Assembly (NCBI GenBank): GCA_012038135.1
Contig: JAAVJQ010000020.1
Coordinates: 1-48,312, forward strand
DNA: 48,312 nucleotides
From: Salinimicrobium nanhaiense
GTDB lineage: Bacteria; Bacteroidota; Bacteroidia; Flavobacteriales; Flavobacteriaceae
Direction: 5' to 3'
Shown: piece by piece, positions 1 to 8,085 of the stretch
Layout: every line of letters begins with the position of its first letter
Numbering within the stretch: the stretch's first letter is position 1
Program-made: the position numbers and the translations under genes
The notes under the pieces: model-generated
Told to the model about the DNA's origin: nothing
What the model saw: only the letters and a program-made list of their open reading frames with translations
Database searches by the model: none

Positions 1-2159
1 GGTCCAACAGATTCAGATTTGTTGAGTTCCTTGAGCAGCTTATAGGTGCTGTTACCCGCATCCAAACTTGGGAAAATAAGGGTATTTACTTTCTTACCTG
101 CCAGTTTTGAGAACGGGAATTTCTTCTGAAGCATTTCCCTGTTAAGGGCAAAGTCTGTTTGCATTTCGCCATCTACAACCAGATCGGGATAGAACCTGTG
201 GAGGTAAGCAACGGCATCTTTGACCTTTTCTGCACGCTCATTCTTGGAGGAACCAAAGTTTCCATAGGAGATCATAGCGATCACCGGTTCCATACCAAAT
301 AATCTAACGGTACGTGCCGTCATTTGAGCGATTTTTGCCAGTTCCTTGGCAGTAGGATCTATATTTACAGAAGTGTCACTAATAAAAATGGGACCTCTGG
401 AGGTGTTCATTAAATTGGTCGCAGCAACTTTTGAAACTCCGTTTGCCTTTCCAATCAATTCCAGCAATGGTTTTAAAACCGTAGGATAAGACCTGGAATA
501 TCCCGAGATCAAAGCATCTGCATCGCCTTCATTGACCATCATGGCTGCAAAATAGTTTCGCTCGCGCATAAGCAATTCGGCATCATAACGGGTAACTCCC
601 TTACGGTTCCTGGATTTCCAGTAAACTTCGGCATAACGATTCCTGCGTCCGCTCTCTTCAGCAGACTTATTATCTATGATCGGCACGTCATCTGCATGAA
701 AATCGATCTCCCGCATCAATTCCTCGATAACCTCCCTGTTTCCTAACAAGACAGGACTCGCTATTCCTTCATCGTGCACTATTTGTGCTGCTTTAAGAAC
801 ATCAAGATGATCTGCCTCGGCAAAAACCACCTTTTTAGGGTCCATTTTTGCGCGGTTCATGAGCAGGCGGGTGATCTTATTATCGTTACCCATTCGCTCC
901 AGCAGCTCATCTATATACTTATCCCAGTCATGGATAGGATTCTTCGCTACCCCCGATTCCATGGCGGCCTTAGCAACAGCCGGCGGCACAACTGAAATTA
1001 AACGGGGATCAAAAGGTTTTGGAATAATGTAATCTTTCCCGAAGATCAACTTGGTTTCTCCATAGGCGATATTCACCTGCTCCGGTACCGGATCTTTTGC
1101 CAGCCTTGCAAGCGCCTTAACGGCTGCCATCTTCATCTCTTCATTGATCTTTGTCGCACGTACATCCAAAGCACCTCTAAAGATGAATGGAAAACCAAGT
1201 ACGTTGTTCACCTGGTTAGGATGATCACTACGACCGGTAGCCATAATAATATCCTTACGGGTGGATACAGCAAGATCGTATTCTATCTCGGGTTCGGGGT
1301 TAGCCATAGCGAAAACGATAGGCCGTTTTGCCATTTTCTTCAGCATCTCGGGTGTTACAATGTTTCCTACGGAAAGTCCCAGGAAAACATCGGCTCCATC
1401 CATGGCTGCCGCTAAATTCTCATATCTTTTCTTGATCGCAAATCTTTGCTGAAGTTCTGAAAGATCCTCCCGCCCGGTGTGCAATATTCCCTTCACATCA
1501 AACATTGCAATATTCTCCAGCTTGACGCCGAGTAAAACATATAAATTTGCACAGGCAATAGCCGCCGATCCCGCACCCGAGATCACCACCTTTACCTTAT
1601 CGATCTTCTTTTTGGCAAGTTCAAGAGCATTTAATAAGGCGGCGGAAGAAATGATCGCAGTACCATGTTGGTCATCGTGCATCACCGGGATATCCAGTTC
1701 TGCCTTTAACCTTCTTTCTATTTCAAAAGCTTCGGGCGCTGCAATGTCTTCAAGGTTAATACCGCCGAAGGTTGGGGCAATATTTTTTACAGTATTCACA
1801 AAAGCATCAACATCTTTCGTGTCAACTTCAATATCAAAAACATCAATGTCGGCAAAGATCTTGAACAGCAGGCCCTTCCCTTCCATTACGGGTTTGGAGG
1901 CTTCGGGACCGATATCCCCGAGTCCAAGTACGGCGGTACCGTTAGAGATCACCGCTACCAGGTTTCCCTTGGTGGTATATTTATAAACGTTCTCTACATT
2001 TTTATGGATCTCCAGGCAGGGCTCTGCCACTCCCGGGGAGTACGCTAAAGAAAGGTCGCGCTGGGTAGAGTATTTTTTGGTTGGCACCACCTGGATCTTT
2101 CCGGGGTGCGGTTTTGCGTGGTAGACCAAAGCCTCACGTCTTTTGCGTTCGTTCCTCAT
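1..2159 (-). CDS. maeB: NADP-dependent malic enzyme with phosphotransacetylase-like C-terminal domain (3' end cut by window)
   Basis: Oxidative decarboxylation of malate to pyruvate, giving NADPH; cytoplasmic. The frame is open from an ATG at 2159 to the window edge, about 719 codons, so only the last few dozen residues of a roughly 760-residue protein are missing. The N-terminal malic domain shows QRDLSLAYSPGVAEPCLEI and VMHDDQHGTAI. The NAD-binding part has VVISGAGSAAIACANLY. After about residue 430 the sequence becomes phosphotransacetylase-like (KKVVFAEADHLDVLKAAQI), the usual MaeB fusion, in which this part is generally regulatory (binding acetyl-CoA) rather than catalytic. The start is supported by a perfect TAnnTTTG promoter element about 25 bases upstream. 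It is probably monocistronic: the trehalase gene upstream ends in a palindrome. Confidence 0.95.
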   Translation of the reverse strand, partial: MRNERKRREALVYHAKPHPGKIQVVPTKKYSTQRDLSLAYSPGVAEPCLEIHKNVENVYKYTTKGNLVAVISNGTAVLGLGDIGPEASKPVMEGKGLLFKIFADIDVFDIEVDTKDVDAFVNTVKNIAPTFGGINLEDIAAPEAFEIERRLKAELDIPVMHDDQHGTAIISSAALLNALELAKKKIDKVKVVISGAGSAAIACANLYVLLGVKLENIAMFDVKGILHTGREDLSELQQRFAIKKRYENLAAAMDGADVFLGLSVGNIVTPEMLKKMAKRPIVFAMANPEPEIEYDLAVSTRKDIIMATGRSDHPNQVNNVLGFPFIFRGALDVRATKINEEMKMAAVKALARLAKDPVPEQVNIAYGETKLIFGKDYIIPKPFDPRLISVVPPAVAKAAMESGVAKNPIHDWDKYIDELLERMGNDNKITRLLMNRAKMDPKKVVFAEADHLDVLKAAQIVHDEGIASPVLLGNREVIEELMREIDFHADDVPIIDNKSAEESGRRNRYAEVYWKSRNRKGVTRYDAELLMRERNYFAAMMVNEGDADALISGYSRSYPTVLKPLLELIGKANGVSKVAATNLMNTSRGPIFISDTSVNIDPTAKELAKIAQMTARTVRLFGMEPVIAMISYGNFGSSKNERAEKVKDAVAYLHRFYPDLVVDGEMQTDFALNREMLQKKFPFSKLAGKKVNTLIFPSLDAGNSTYKLLKELNKSESVG

Positions 2160-2183
2160 AATTCCCTGTTTGTTCAGGACGTA

Positions 2184-2191
2184 CAAAGGTA
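2184..2191 (-). promoter_or_regulatory. -7 promoter element of maeB (TACCTTTG)
   Basis: On the minus strand the octamer TACCTTTG matches the Bacteroidota consensus TAnnTTTG exactly. It lies 24 bases upstream of the maeB ATG, which leaves a leader of roughly 18-20 bases. No TTG (-33) element is seen at the expected 17-23 base spacing. Confidence 0.55.
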
Positions 2192-2277
2192 AGAGTTTAC
2201 TTTTATAGCTCGCTGATAAGGATCAATTTTTAGCTCTGACCTATGACCCGCGATAAATCCCGGCTTTACTACCGGAG

Positions 2278-2305
2278 GTGGAGGCGCGATTAATCGCGCC
2301 TCCAC
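2278..2305. repeat. Perfect 28-bp palindrome containing the trehalase stop codon
   Basis: Arms of 14 bases (GTGGAGGCGCGATT and its complement) meet with no spacer. The trehalase TAA (2290-2292 on the minus strand) lies in the centre. A related word, GCGATAAATC, occurs about 30 bases away near 2250. It may work as a transcription end or mRNA-stabilising hairpin. GC-rich palindromes around GCGATTAATCGC are the kind of dispersed REP-like element seen in Bacteroidota, but no second full copy is present in this window. Confidence 0.7.
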
Positions 2306-4254
2306 AATCTTATCTTCTCCGGTGGCACCAGCTCATCCAGCTTTTCCCGGTATTGCTCCGGAAGCAACTCCAGCCCCAATTGATAGGATGCATTCATCCA
2401 GCCAAAGCCCGAAGTCGTGATATAATCAAATTCTGTCCCAACGTTGCCATATTCAGCATAAACTTTATGAGTTCGATCCACCACATCATATTTTTCAGGA
2501 ATGGTACCGTTGTAATCCACCGCATTTTTGGTGATCATGTAAAGCCAGCGGTAGATGAGTTCATGAGCTTCGGCTTCAAAGCCGTAATTCAGCAACCCCT
2601 GCCACAGCAGCATCTGGTGTGGTGCCCAGCCGTTTGGATAATCCCATTGCCGCTGTACCTCGTTGGTCGCGGTTTCTTCTACGGAAGTTTTTGCTGTAGA
2701 AAGAATACCCCCCGGCGCTTTAAGATGCTCCTCTAGTTCCTTCACCATTTGTGCTGCCTGTGCTTCGGAAGCCAATCCTGCCCAAAGCGGATATAAATTG
2801 GTCGCAGAAATGTAACCGGTTTGTTGCCCTTTTTCAAAGTTGTGATCAAAGAAATTTCCCTCCTCTTCATTCCAGAGGTACTTATTCATGAGCTGCTTCC
2901 TTTTTTCGGCTTTTTGGCGCCAGTGTTCCGGAGTATATACTTTTCCTGAAGCTGAAGTGTATTTCCCTTCAAAATGTTTTTCGATCAGGTATTCAAAATC
3001 CTTTTCATATTTGTACAGCAGGGAATTAAGATCAACGGTATTCAAATTTGCTGCGCGTTCTTCCAACCTCCAGGAGGTGTCGTGTCCGCTTTCCCTAACA
3101 CTGCGGTCGTGCACAAAATATTCATCCAGTTCCTTATCCACAATTTCACCCGACTTATATTTCTCCTCAAATTCCGAAACTGAAACATCATGTTTGGCAG
3201 CATACTTTTTTAAGACCTCTTCAAAATGCCCTTTTTCAGTTTCCGGCGGAATACCTATTCCCTGGCCTAAATACCGGTTGAGTCCGGTTTTAGTGAGTCG
3301 CTCTCCTTCTACCATCCACACCTCATCATATTCCCTGATTGCAGCTTCAAGAGACTCCTGAAGCCAATCTTTATCTTTTTCTTCCATGGCTTCATAGACC
3401 TCCCGCACAAAAGAAGACATAAACGGTGGCTGTGTCCTCGTGAGGTAGTAAGAGCGGTTTGCGTTGAGGATCTTTCCGTAATGATCGATCTGGTAAACGA
3501 AATTGTCAACCATGGCTTTGGCCAAGTCGATCCTGCCGTCGATTAACAGCCCAATTCCTTCAAAATAGCTATCCCACCCGTACATTTCGTTAAACCTGCC
3601 CCCGGGAACTACAAAAGGAACTCCGCGGCCATTTTCAAGTTTTAGCGCCAAAAGACCGGGATTTTGATTGATGGATTTTACGTAATGCGGAGTAATTTTC
3701 TTCGGAAGTACCACCACCTTAAAATCTTCCAATTCCTTTTCAAGTTTTGTGAAGTACCTGATCCCTGCTGAATCTGTTGCCGGCACATACAGCCGCTGTA
3801 CGCTGTCTTCGGCTTTGGAATCTTTAAGGATCTTCCTCAGCCCTTTTCGGTCGATGGTTCGGGTAAGATCATCCCAAAATTGTTCTTTAATTCGGCGGGA
3901 AATGCGCTGCGAAGGCGGCTCTTTGATTTGCTCAAGGTCAATTCGCAGGGTTTCCTTTTCTTCGGCCCGGGCTATTGCGAGCTCCTGAAGCAGATTTGAC
4001 AAATAATAGATGCGGTCAATCGCTATTGAATCCCCTTCGGAAACAGGGACCAAAAATGGCATTTTTGGATCATCTTCTATGGTGATCTTTTTGTCACCAT
4101 CGGTGTCGGCTTCTTTAAGGAGTCGTTCGAAAGTTGGCTCCACCTGAAGTTCTTTTATTTCAGTTTGCGCTAAGATCTGATCTGAAATTCCGAAGAAACA
4201 AAGGATCAGGAGAAACTGTCCAAAAACTTTTATATTTATCCAAAATACTTTCAT
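2290..4254 (-). CDS. treA: Periplasmic alpha,alpha-trehalase (GH37) with an N-terminal calcium-loop motif
   Basis: Hydrolyses trehalose to two glucose. The two GH37 signatures are visible: PGGRFNEMYGWDSY near residue 215 and QWDYPNGWAP near residue 535. The N-terminus has a charged start and a hydrophobic run ending at ILAQ (residue 30), a signal peptide for export. Between signal and catalytic domain lies DTDGDKKITIED (residues 50-61), which fits an EF-hand or dockerin-type calcium loop (Asp at positions 1, 3, 5 and 12, Ile at 8). The length, 654 residues, is somewhat above the E. coli periplasmic enzyme. The ATG overlaps head-to-head with that of the next gene (shared CATG), so the promoter must lie inside the neighbour. 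The stop codon lies in a perfect 28-bp palindrome. Confidence 0.93.
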   Translation of the reverse strand: MKVFWINIKVFGQFLLILCFFGISDQILAQTEIKELQVEPTFERLLKEADTDGDKKITIEDDPKMPFLVPVSEGDSIAIDRIYYLSNLLQELAIARAEEKETLRIDLEQIKEPPSQRISRRIKEQFWDDLTRTIDRKGLRKILKDSKAEDSVQRLYVPATDSAGIRYFTKLEKELEDFKVVVLPKKITPHYVKSINQNPGLLALKLENGRGVPFVVPGGRFNEMYGWDSYFEGIGLLIDGRIDLAKAMVDNFVYQIDHYGKILNANRSYYLTRTQPPFMSSFVREVYEAMEEKDKDWLQESLEAAIREYDEVWMVEGERLTKTGLNRYLGQGIGIPPETEKGHFEEVLKKYAAKHDVSVSEFEEKYKSGEIVDKELDEYFVHDRSVRESGHDTSWRLEERAANLNTVDLNSLLYKYEKDFEYLIEKHFEGKYTSASGKVYTPEHWRQKAEKRKQLMNKYLWNEEEGNFFDHNFEKGQQTGYISATNLYPLWAGLASEAQAAQMVKELEEHLKAPGGILSTAKTSVEETATNEVQRQWDYPNGWAPHQMLLWQGLLNYGFEAEAHELIYRWLYMITKNAVDYNGTIPEKYDVVDRTHKVYAEYGNVGTEFDYITTSGFGWMNASYQLGLELLPEQYREKLDELVPPEKIRLWRRD

Positions 4255-4258
4255 GAAA
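4249..4258. other. Shared palindromic start site of two divergent genes (TTTCATGAAA)
   Basis: The 10-bp perfect palindrome TTTCATGAAA carries both start codons: ATG on the minus strand (4254-4252, trehalase) and ATG on the plus strand (4253-4255). Both proteins begin with convincing signal peptides, so neither start is easily moved inward. There is no intergenic DNA, and each promoter and translation-initiation region would lie inside the opposite coding sequence. Confidence 0.7.
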
Positions 4259-5074
4259 TACTTTTATTTTTCCCTTTTGCTATTCTTTTTCAGTAATAAT
4301 TCATTTTCACAGGACGCATATCTTATGCCGGCTGTAGATACCGCCCCTGTTATCGGGGAATGCGATGATTCTAAAGATACTAAAGATTGCTTTAATGAAA
4401 GGCTCAGCCATCATATTCAATCCAATCTTGATATCAGGAAAACCTTACATGCCACAGGAAAGGCTTATGTTCAGTTCAAAGTCTCGGCAGATGGGCAGGT
4501 GCAGGATGTAAAGGTGCGTGCAGAGGATGATAAGCACCGGGAAGAGGCAAAAAGGGTTATAGAGATGCTCAAGATCAAACAACCTGCAACTTTGAATGGT
4601 GAAAGGGTGGCTGTATTACATGCTTTGCCAATCTCCTTTAGAACCCTAAATCACAACAGCATGGAGGAATTTTTTGGTTCTGAAGATTTCAAAAGAGACA
4701 CTGAAAAGAACTTGCGCAGGCAGGAAACCGAACGGCTGGGAGTCGTTAACTTTGAAGAATTAAAATTTCCTCCGGAATATGAGGAATGTATCTCCATGCC
4801 CGATAACAAAGAATGCTTTCGAAAAATGACGAACGAAAAATTACGGATGTATCTTCAAAAAGGAAGACCAAAGATAAAATCGGGCACGGAAATAAAATAT
4901 TTTTTTGAAGTAAACAAGGAAGGAAAAACCCTGAACATAATCGCAATTGCTCCAGGAAAACGTGCCAATCAAATAGTCAAAGAAGCACTGGAAAACTTGA
5001 ATTTCACAAGTCCTGCAAAAGATGAGCAGGGAAATCCAGTTAAAACAGAATTCTCAGGAAACTTAATCTTTTAA
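4253..5074 (+). CDS. Exported protein with two TonB C-terminal-like domains
   Basis: A 273-residue protein with a signal peptide (hydrophobic run to NSFSQ, residue 20). It has two repeats of the layout seen in flavobacterial TonB-like proteins. Repeat 1 is [20 protein letters not shown] followed by a beta-strand pattern ([20 protein letters not shown]). Repeat 2 is [20 protein letters not shown] followed by [18 protein letters not shown]. Each repeat holds a C-x8-C pair that could form a disulfide. There is no proline-rich stalk and no membrane anchor beyond the signal, so it is unlikely to energise receptors as classical TonB does. The role is unknown. It overlaps queG tail-to-tail by 12 bases. 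Confidence 0.75.
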   Translation: MKYFYFSLLLFFFSNNSFSQDAYLMPAVDTAPVIGECDDSKDTKDCFNERLSHHIQSNLDIRKTLHATGKAYVQFKVSADGQVQDVKVRAEDDKHREEAKRVIEMLKIKQPATLNGERVAVLHALPISFRTLNHNSMEEFFGSEDFKRDTEKNLRRQETERLGVVNFEELKFPPEYEECISMPDNKECFRKMTNEKLRMYLQKGRPKIKSGTEIKYFFEVNKEGKTLNIIAIAPGKRANQIVKEALENLNFTSPAKDEQGNPVKTEFSGNLIF

Positions 5075-5992
5075 AAACCTGATATTTCGAGTGAGTCCGC
5101 TGTACTTGGTTCGTTTAACTGCCGACTTTTTAAATACTTTCCTGAAGGTCTCTTCGGTGATCTCCTCCCAATCCTTTTTACTCATGCTAAGCAGCTCGGG
5201 GTGCGGATTGAAGAGTGGTTCAATATGAGGTTTTGAAAAGCGGTTCCAGGGACATACGTCCTGGCAAATATCACAGCCAAAAGCCCAGTCCTCAAACTTG
5301 CCTTTCATCTCCTGCGGCAGCTCCTCTTTTAGCTCGATCGTAAAATAGGAAATGCATTTGCTGCCATCTACCTTATAGGGTTCCACAATTGCCTGCGTGG
5401 GGCAGGCGTCAATACAGGCGGTACAACTGCCGCAGTGATCTGTCACAGGAGTATCATAATCCAATTCGAGATCAACAATAAGCTCGGCTATAAAAAAGAA
5501 AGAGCCGGTCTTTTTTGAAAGCAGGTTGCTGTTTTTACCTATCCAACCCAAGCCGCTTTTCGCAGCCCAGGCCTTGTCCAAAACAGGTGCCGAATCAACA
5601 AAGGCACGACCATCTACCTCGCCTATCTCCTGTTGAATAAACTGCAGCAGCTGTTTCAGTTTGTCTTTTATCACAAAATGATAGTCTGTCCCGTAGGCAT
5701 ATTTGCTGATCTTATAGGAATCTTCCCGTTGTTTCTCTTCGGGAAAATAATTGAGCAACAGGGAAATTACACTTTTTGAACCCTCAACCAGTTTTGTGGG
5801 ATCAAGACGCTTATCAAAATAGTTCTCCATGTAAGACATCTGTCCATGCCTGTTCCCGTTGAGATATTCCTCCAGCCGGGGTGCCTCTTCCTCAAGAAAT
5901 TCTGCTTTGGAGATACCGCACGACAAAAAACCGAGGCGTTTAGCTTCGTTTTTAATAAGGGCGGTATTTTGGGTTTTTAAGGAGGATTTCAC
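5063..5992 (-). CDS. queG: Epoxyqueuosine reductase
   Basis: Last step of queuosine synthesis: cobalamin-dependent reduction of epoxyqueuosine in tRNA. The two ferredoxin-type cysteine clusters are clear, [12 protein letters not shown] and [11 protein letters not shown]. The conserved catalytic-domain stretch [20 protein letters not shown] is present. Length 309 residues, normal for the family. The start is a GTG at 5992, chosen because the family-typical N-terminus ([20 protein letters not shown]) begins about 8 residues later and no ATG precedes it. Its last 12 bases overlap the convergent TonB-like gene, so no terminator separates the two. Confidence 0.95.
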   Translation of the reverse strand: MKSSLKTQNTALIKNEAKRLGFLSCGISKAEFLEEEAPRLEEYLNGNRHGQMSYMENYFDKRLDPTKLVEGSKSVISLLLNYFPEEKQREDSYKISKYAYGTDYHFVIKDKLKQLLQFIQQEIGEVDGRAFVDSAPVLDKAWAAKSGLGWIGKNSNLLSKKTGSFFFIAELIVDLELDYDTPVTDHCGSCTACIDACPTQAIVEPYKVDGSKCISYFTIELKEELPQEMKGKFEDWAFGCDICQDVCPWNRFSKPHIEPLFNPHPELLSMSKKDWEEITEETFRKVFKKSAVKRTKYSGLTRNIRFLKD

Positions 5993-6040
5993 TTCAGGTT
6001 AATTTCGCAACTTTTGTGCCTAAGGGGAGGGGAGAAAACA

Positions 6041-6064
6041 GAGGTGCCAAAAATAGCATTTTTG
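6041..6064. repeat. Short palindrome CAAAAAT-N3-ATTTTTG with a GAGGTGC flank
   Basis: CAAAAAT (6048-6054) and ATTTTTG (6058-6064) are complementary around three bases, immediately beyond the 3' end of the P450 gene. The preceding 14-mer GAGGTGCCAAAAAT recurs exactly at 40902-40915, and the same palindrome core is found at 27811-27827. It probably acts as a weak transcription end. Confidence 0.5.
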
Positions 6065-6071
6065 AAAGTAT

Positions 6072-7397
6072 TTATTTCCGAAGATCAAATTTAAGAATTG
6101 CATTTTTTGGCTTCAGAGTGATGAGAGGATGGATCTCTATTTCTCCTTTTGCTCCTGAAATTCTAAATTTAGAAACAAGCTCCGCGATGGTGATTACCAT
6201 TTCGTACATGGCAAAATTGTTTCCGATGCACTTTCGCGGGCCCGCACCGAACGGATAGTAACTGGAAGTTCTTGCTTCGGAAAATCTTTCGGGCCGAAAT
6301 TCTTCCGGTGCCTTCCAATATTTAGGGTGCCTGTGGATCTCGTACATGGAAAACAGTAGACTGGAACCCTTTGGAAAAGATTTCCCTTCAAATTCATCAT
6401 CTTCAAGAGGAACTCTGTCAATGAAATATACGGGCGGATATAATCGCATTCCTTCTTCAACGACTTGTTGTGTATAGGGACACTGCTTCAGAAATTCCAT
6501 TAGATCTCCTGAAGCCTTTTTTGCTATCTCAACTTCCGAAGCAATTTTCTCCTGGACTTCAGGATTGCGGGCCAGCAGTTCAGAAGTAAAAGTGAGAGCG
6601 TTGGAGGTGGTTTCATGACCTGCGGTAAAAAGGATCAGGATCTCATCGATCAACTGCTTTTCGCTCATGGCTGTGCCATCCTCATAACGTGCTTCCAGCA
6701 GCATATCCAGTAGATCATCCTGCCGTTCTCCACTTTTCTTGCGTTCCTCTATGAGCCGCTTTAGGATCTGCCGGGCTTCATCGGTTAGATCAAGATGTTT
6801 TTTGATCTTTCCGAAGCCTTTAAAATACCATCCCAAATAGGGCTGCCGCAATTCCTTAACGAGCATCTTTTGAGCAGCTTCGGTGATATATTGCAGCCGA
6901 TTTATTTCCTGCTGCCCTACTGCTGCACTAAAAAGGGATTTTACAACGGTTTGAAAAGCAAGATCATTAAACACCGGAAAAATATCCATAGGAGCATCTG
7001 TCCTGATCTTATCAAGTTCAACCACGATCGCTGCTTTCACTTTATCCAACAGACCTGCCAGCTGCTTTTTATGAAAAGCCGGTTGAATAAGCTTGCGCTG
7101 CTTTTTCCACAGCTCTCCTTCGGCAGTTAGAAGTCCGTGGCCAAGATACTTAGCCATGTCCTTCGTCTGAATTTCAGACTTTTTGTAATTCTTCTGGTTC
7201 TTTTGAAGTACATATTCGGCAAAGGCGGCATCCCTGGAAAAGATGATCTCCCGGCCCATTCCCACATTGAGTAAAAAGGTGTCGCCGTATTTTTCGAAGT
7301 TATGGTGGTGAAACGGCAAAGGATTACGTAAAATACCCAGAGCACTTTTGTAGAAGTGCCTTCGGGAAACTTTGGATATGCCTTTGGTGTCTTTCAT
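6072..7397 (-). CDS. Cytochrome P450 monooxygenase
   Basis: A 441-residue soluble bacterial P450. It has the I-helix oxygen-binding motif AGHETTSNA, the ExxR motif in EGMRLYPP, and the haem-thiolate loop FGAGPRKCIGNNFAMYE with Cys390 as the iron ligand. No membrane anchor is seen. The layout resembles fatty-acid/CYP4-like or CYP102-like P450s, but the substrate cannot be read from the sequence. No ferredoxin or reductase gene lies beside it, so electrons must come from partners encoded elsewhere. A RAYT-associated palindrome ends 10 bases downstream of the point where its upstream leader begins (7407), so the promoter may be altered by that insertion. Confidence 0.93.
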   Translation of the reverse strand: MKDTKGISKVSRRHFYKSALGILRNPLPFHHHNFEKYGDTFLLNVGMGREIIFSRDAAFAEYVLQKNQKNYKKSEIQTKDMAKYLGHGLLTAEGELWKKQRKLIQPAFHKKQLAGLLDKVKAAIVVELDKIRTDAPMDIFPVFNDLAFQTVVKSLFSAAVGQQEINRLQYITEAAQKMLVKELRQPYLGWYFKGFGKIKKHLDLTDEARQILKRLIEERKKSGERQDDLLDMLLEARYEDGTAMSEKQLIDEILILFTAGHETTSNALTFTSELLARNPEVQEKIASEVEIAKKASGDLMEFLKQCPYTQQVVEEGMRLYPPVYFIDRVPLEDDEFEGKSFPKGSSLLFSMYEIHRHPKYWKAPEEFRPERFSEARTSSYYPFGAGPRKCIGNNFAMYEMVITIAELVSKFRISGAKGEIEIHPLITLKPKNAILKFDLRK

Positions 7398-7406
7398 AGT
7401 AGTACA

Positions 7407-7439
7407 AGACCTAACAGGTCTTCAAGACCTGTTAGGTCT
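7407..7439. repeat. REP-like palindrome A1, at the 3' end of the RAYT gene
   Basis: A perfect inverted repeat with 16-base arms (AGACCTAACAGGTCTT) around a single C. The transposase stop codon TAA (7432-7434, minus strand) is supplied by the right arm. It lies 10 bases upstream of the P450 start codon. Related copies lie at 8033, 44175, 46889 and 48166. Confidence 0.9.
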
Positions 7440-8016
7440 GATCCTGCAGGAATTTATTTATGTCATTGGTAAGCAATTTTTTTTCATCATGCCAGTAATC
7501 AAATACTACAGGGTCGATAAGAGAAAATATATATTCCCTTTTTACAAGAGAAGGTTTAGATGACCTATAAGCTTGATAAGATGAAAATTTATAGCTTTTA
7601 TAGTTTTCCGAAAAACCATGCTTGACCGGGTTTAAATGAATATAAGCAATTAATTGAATAAGATACTTTTCATCCTTAACCCGCTTCCTTTTTAAATGTT
7701 CCTGAAAAAGGCTTCCGGATCGAATATATCTCTTGTTTATAGCCTTGGTATAGGCATTGAACATATTTGAAAAAGGTAAATAGGGCTTTTGCTGGTGAAT
7801 TATTGAAAGTTCATTTGCGTCTTTAATTTTAAGAAGAATATGAAAATGATTTTTGAGTAAACAATAGGCATATATATCGCAAACAGGATTTAAATGAACC
7901 TTAATCAGATGGAGAAAATAATTATAATTGGTTTCTTCTTTAAAAATATTTTCTCCATTATTTCCTCTATTAAAAATATGGTAAGTTATTCCCGGCTCTA
8001 AAACATCCTGTTTCAT
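7432..8016 (-). CDS. REP-associated tyrosine transposase (RAYT, Y1/IS200-like HUH nuclease)
   Basis: A 194-residue single-strand DNA endonuclease/transposase of the Y1 family. The HUH metal site is NHFHILLKI (His57, His59). The likely catalytic tyrosine is Tyr125 in AYIHLNPVKHG, a stretch characteristic of RAYTs. The N-terminal YHIFNRGNNGENIF also fits. RAYTs act on REP palindromes rather than on terminal repeats of their own. Here one copy of such a palindrome contains the stop codon and another begins 17 bases upstream of the start. It sits between ruvB and a P450 gene as a compact REP-RAYT-REP unit. It looks intact and may be domesticated rather than self-mobile. Confidence 0.88.
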   Translation of the reverse strand: MKQDVLEPGITYHIFNRGNNGENIFKEETNYNYFLHLIKVHLNPVCDIYAYCLLKNHFHILLKIKDANELSIIHQQKPYLPFSNMFNAYTKAINKRYIRSGSLFQEHLKRKRVKDEKYLIQLIAYIHLNPVKHGFSENYKSYKFSSYQAYRSSKPSLVKREYIFSLIDPVVFDYWHDEKKLLTNDINKFLQDQT

Positions 8017-8032
8017 AATCCCTCAAATTTCA

Positions 8033-8065
8033 AAACCTAACAGGTCTCCAAGATCTGTTAGGTTT
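8033..8065. repeat. REP-like palindrome A2, between ruvB and the RAYT gene
   Basis: 15-base arms (AAACCTAACAGGTCT) around CCA, with one mismatch in the right arm. It lies 17 bases upstream of the RAYT start codon and about 20 bases beyond the ruvB stop codon, so it may also end ruvB transcripts. Same family as 7407-7439. Confidence 0.85.
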
Positions 8066-8085
8066 GATTTAGTTGATGTCCCTAA

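Noticed and set aside
2278..2736. Plus-strand ORF antisense to the trehalase 3' end
   Set aside because: It has no domain and starts inside the palindrome; the GH37 signatures fix the minus strand as coding.
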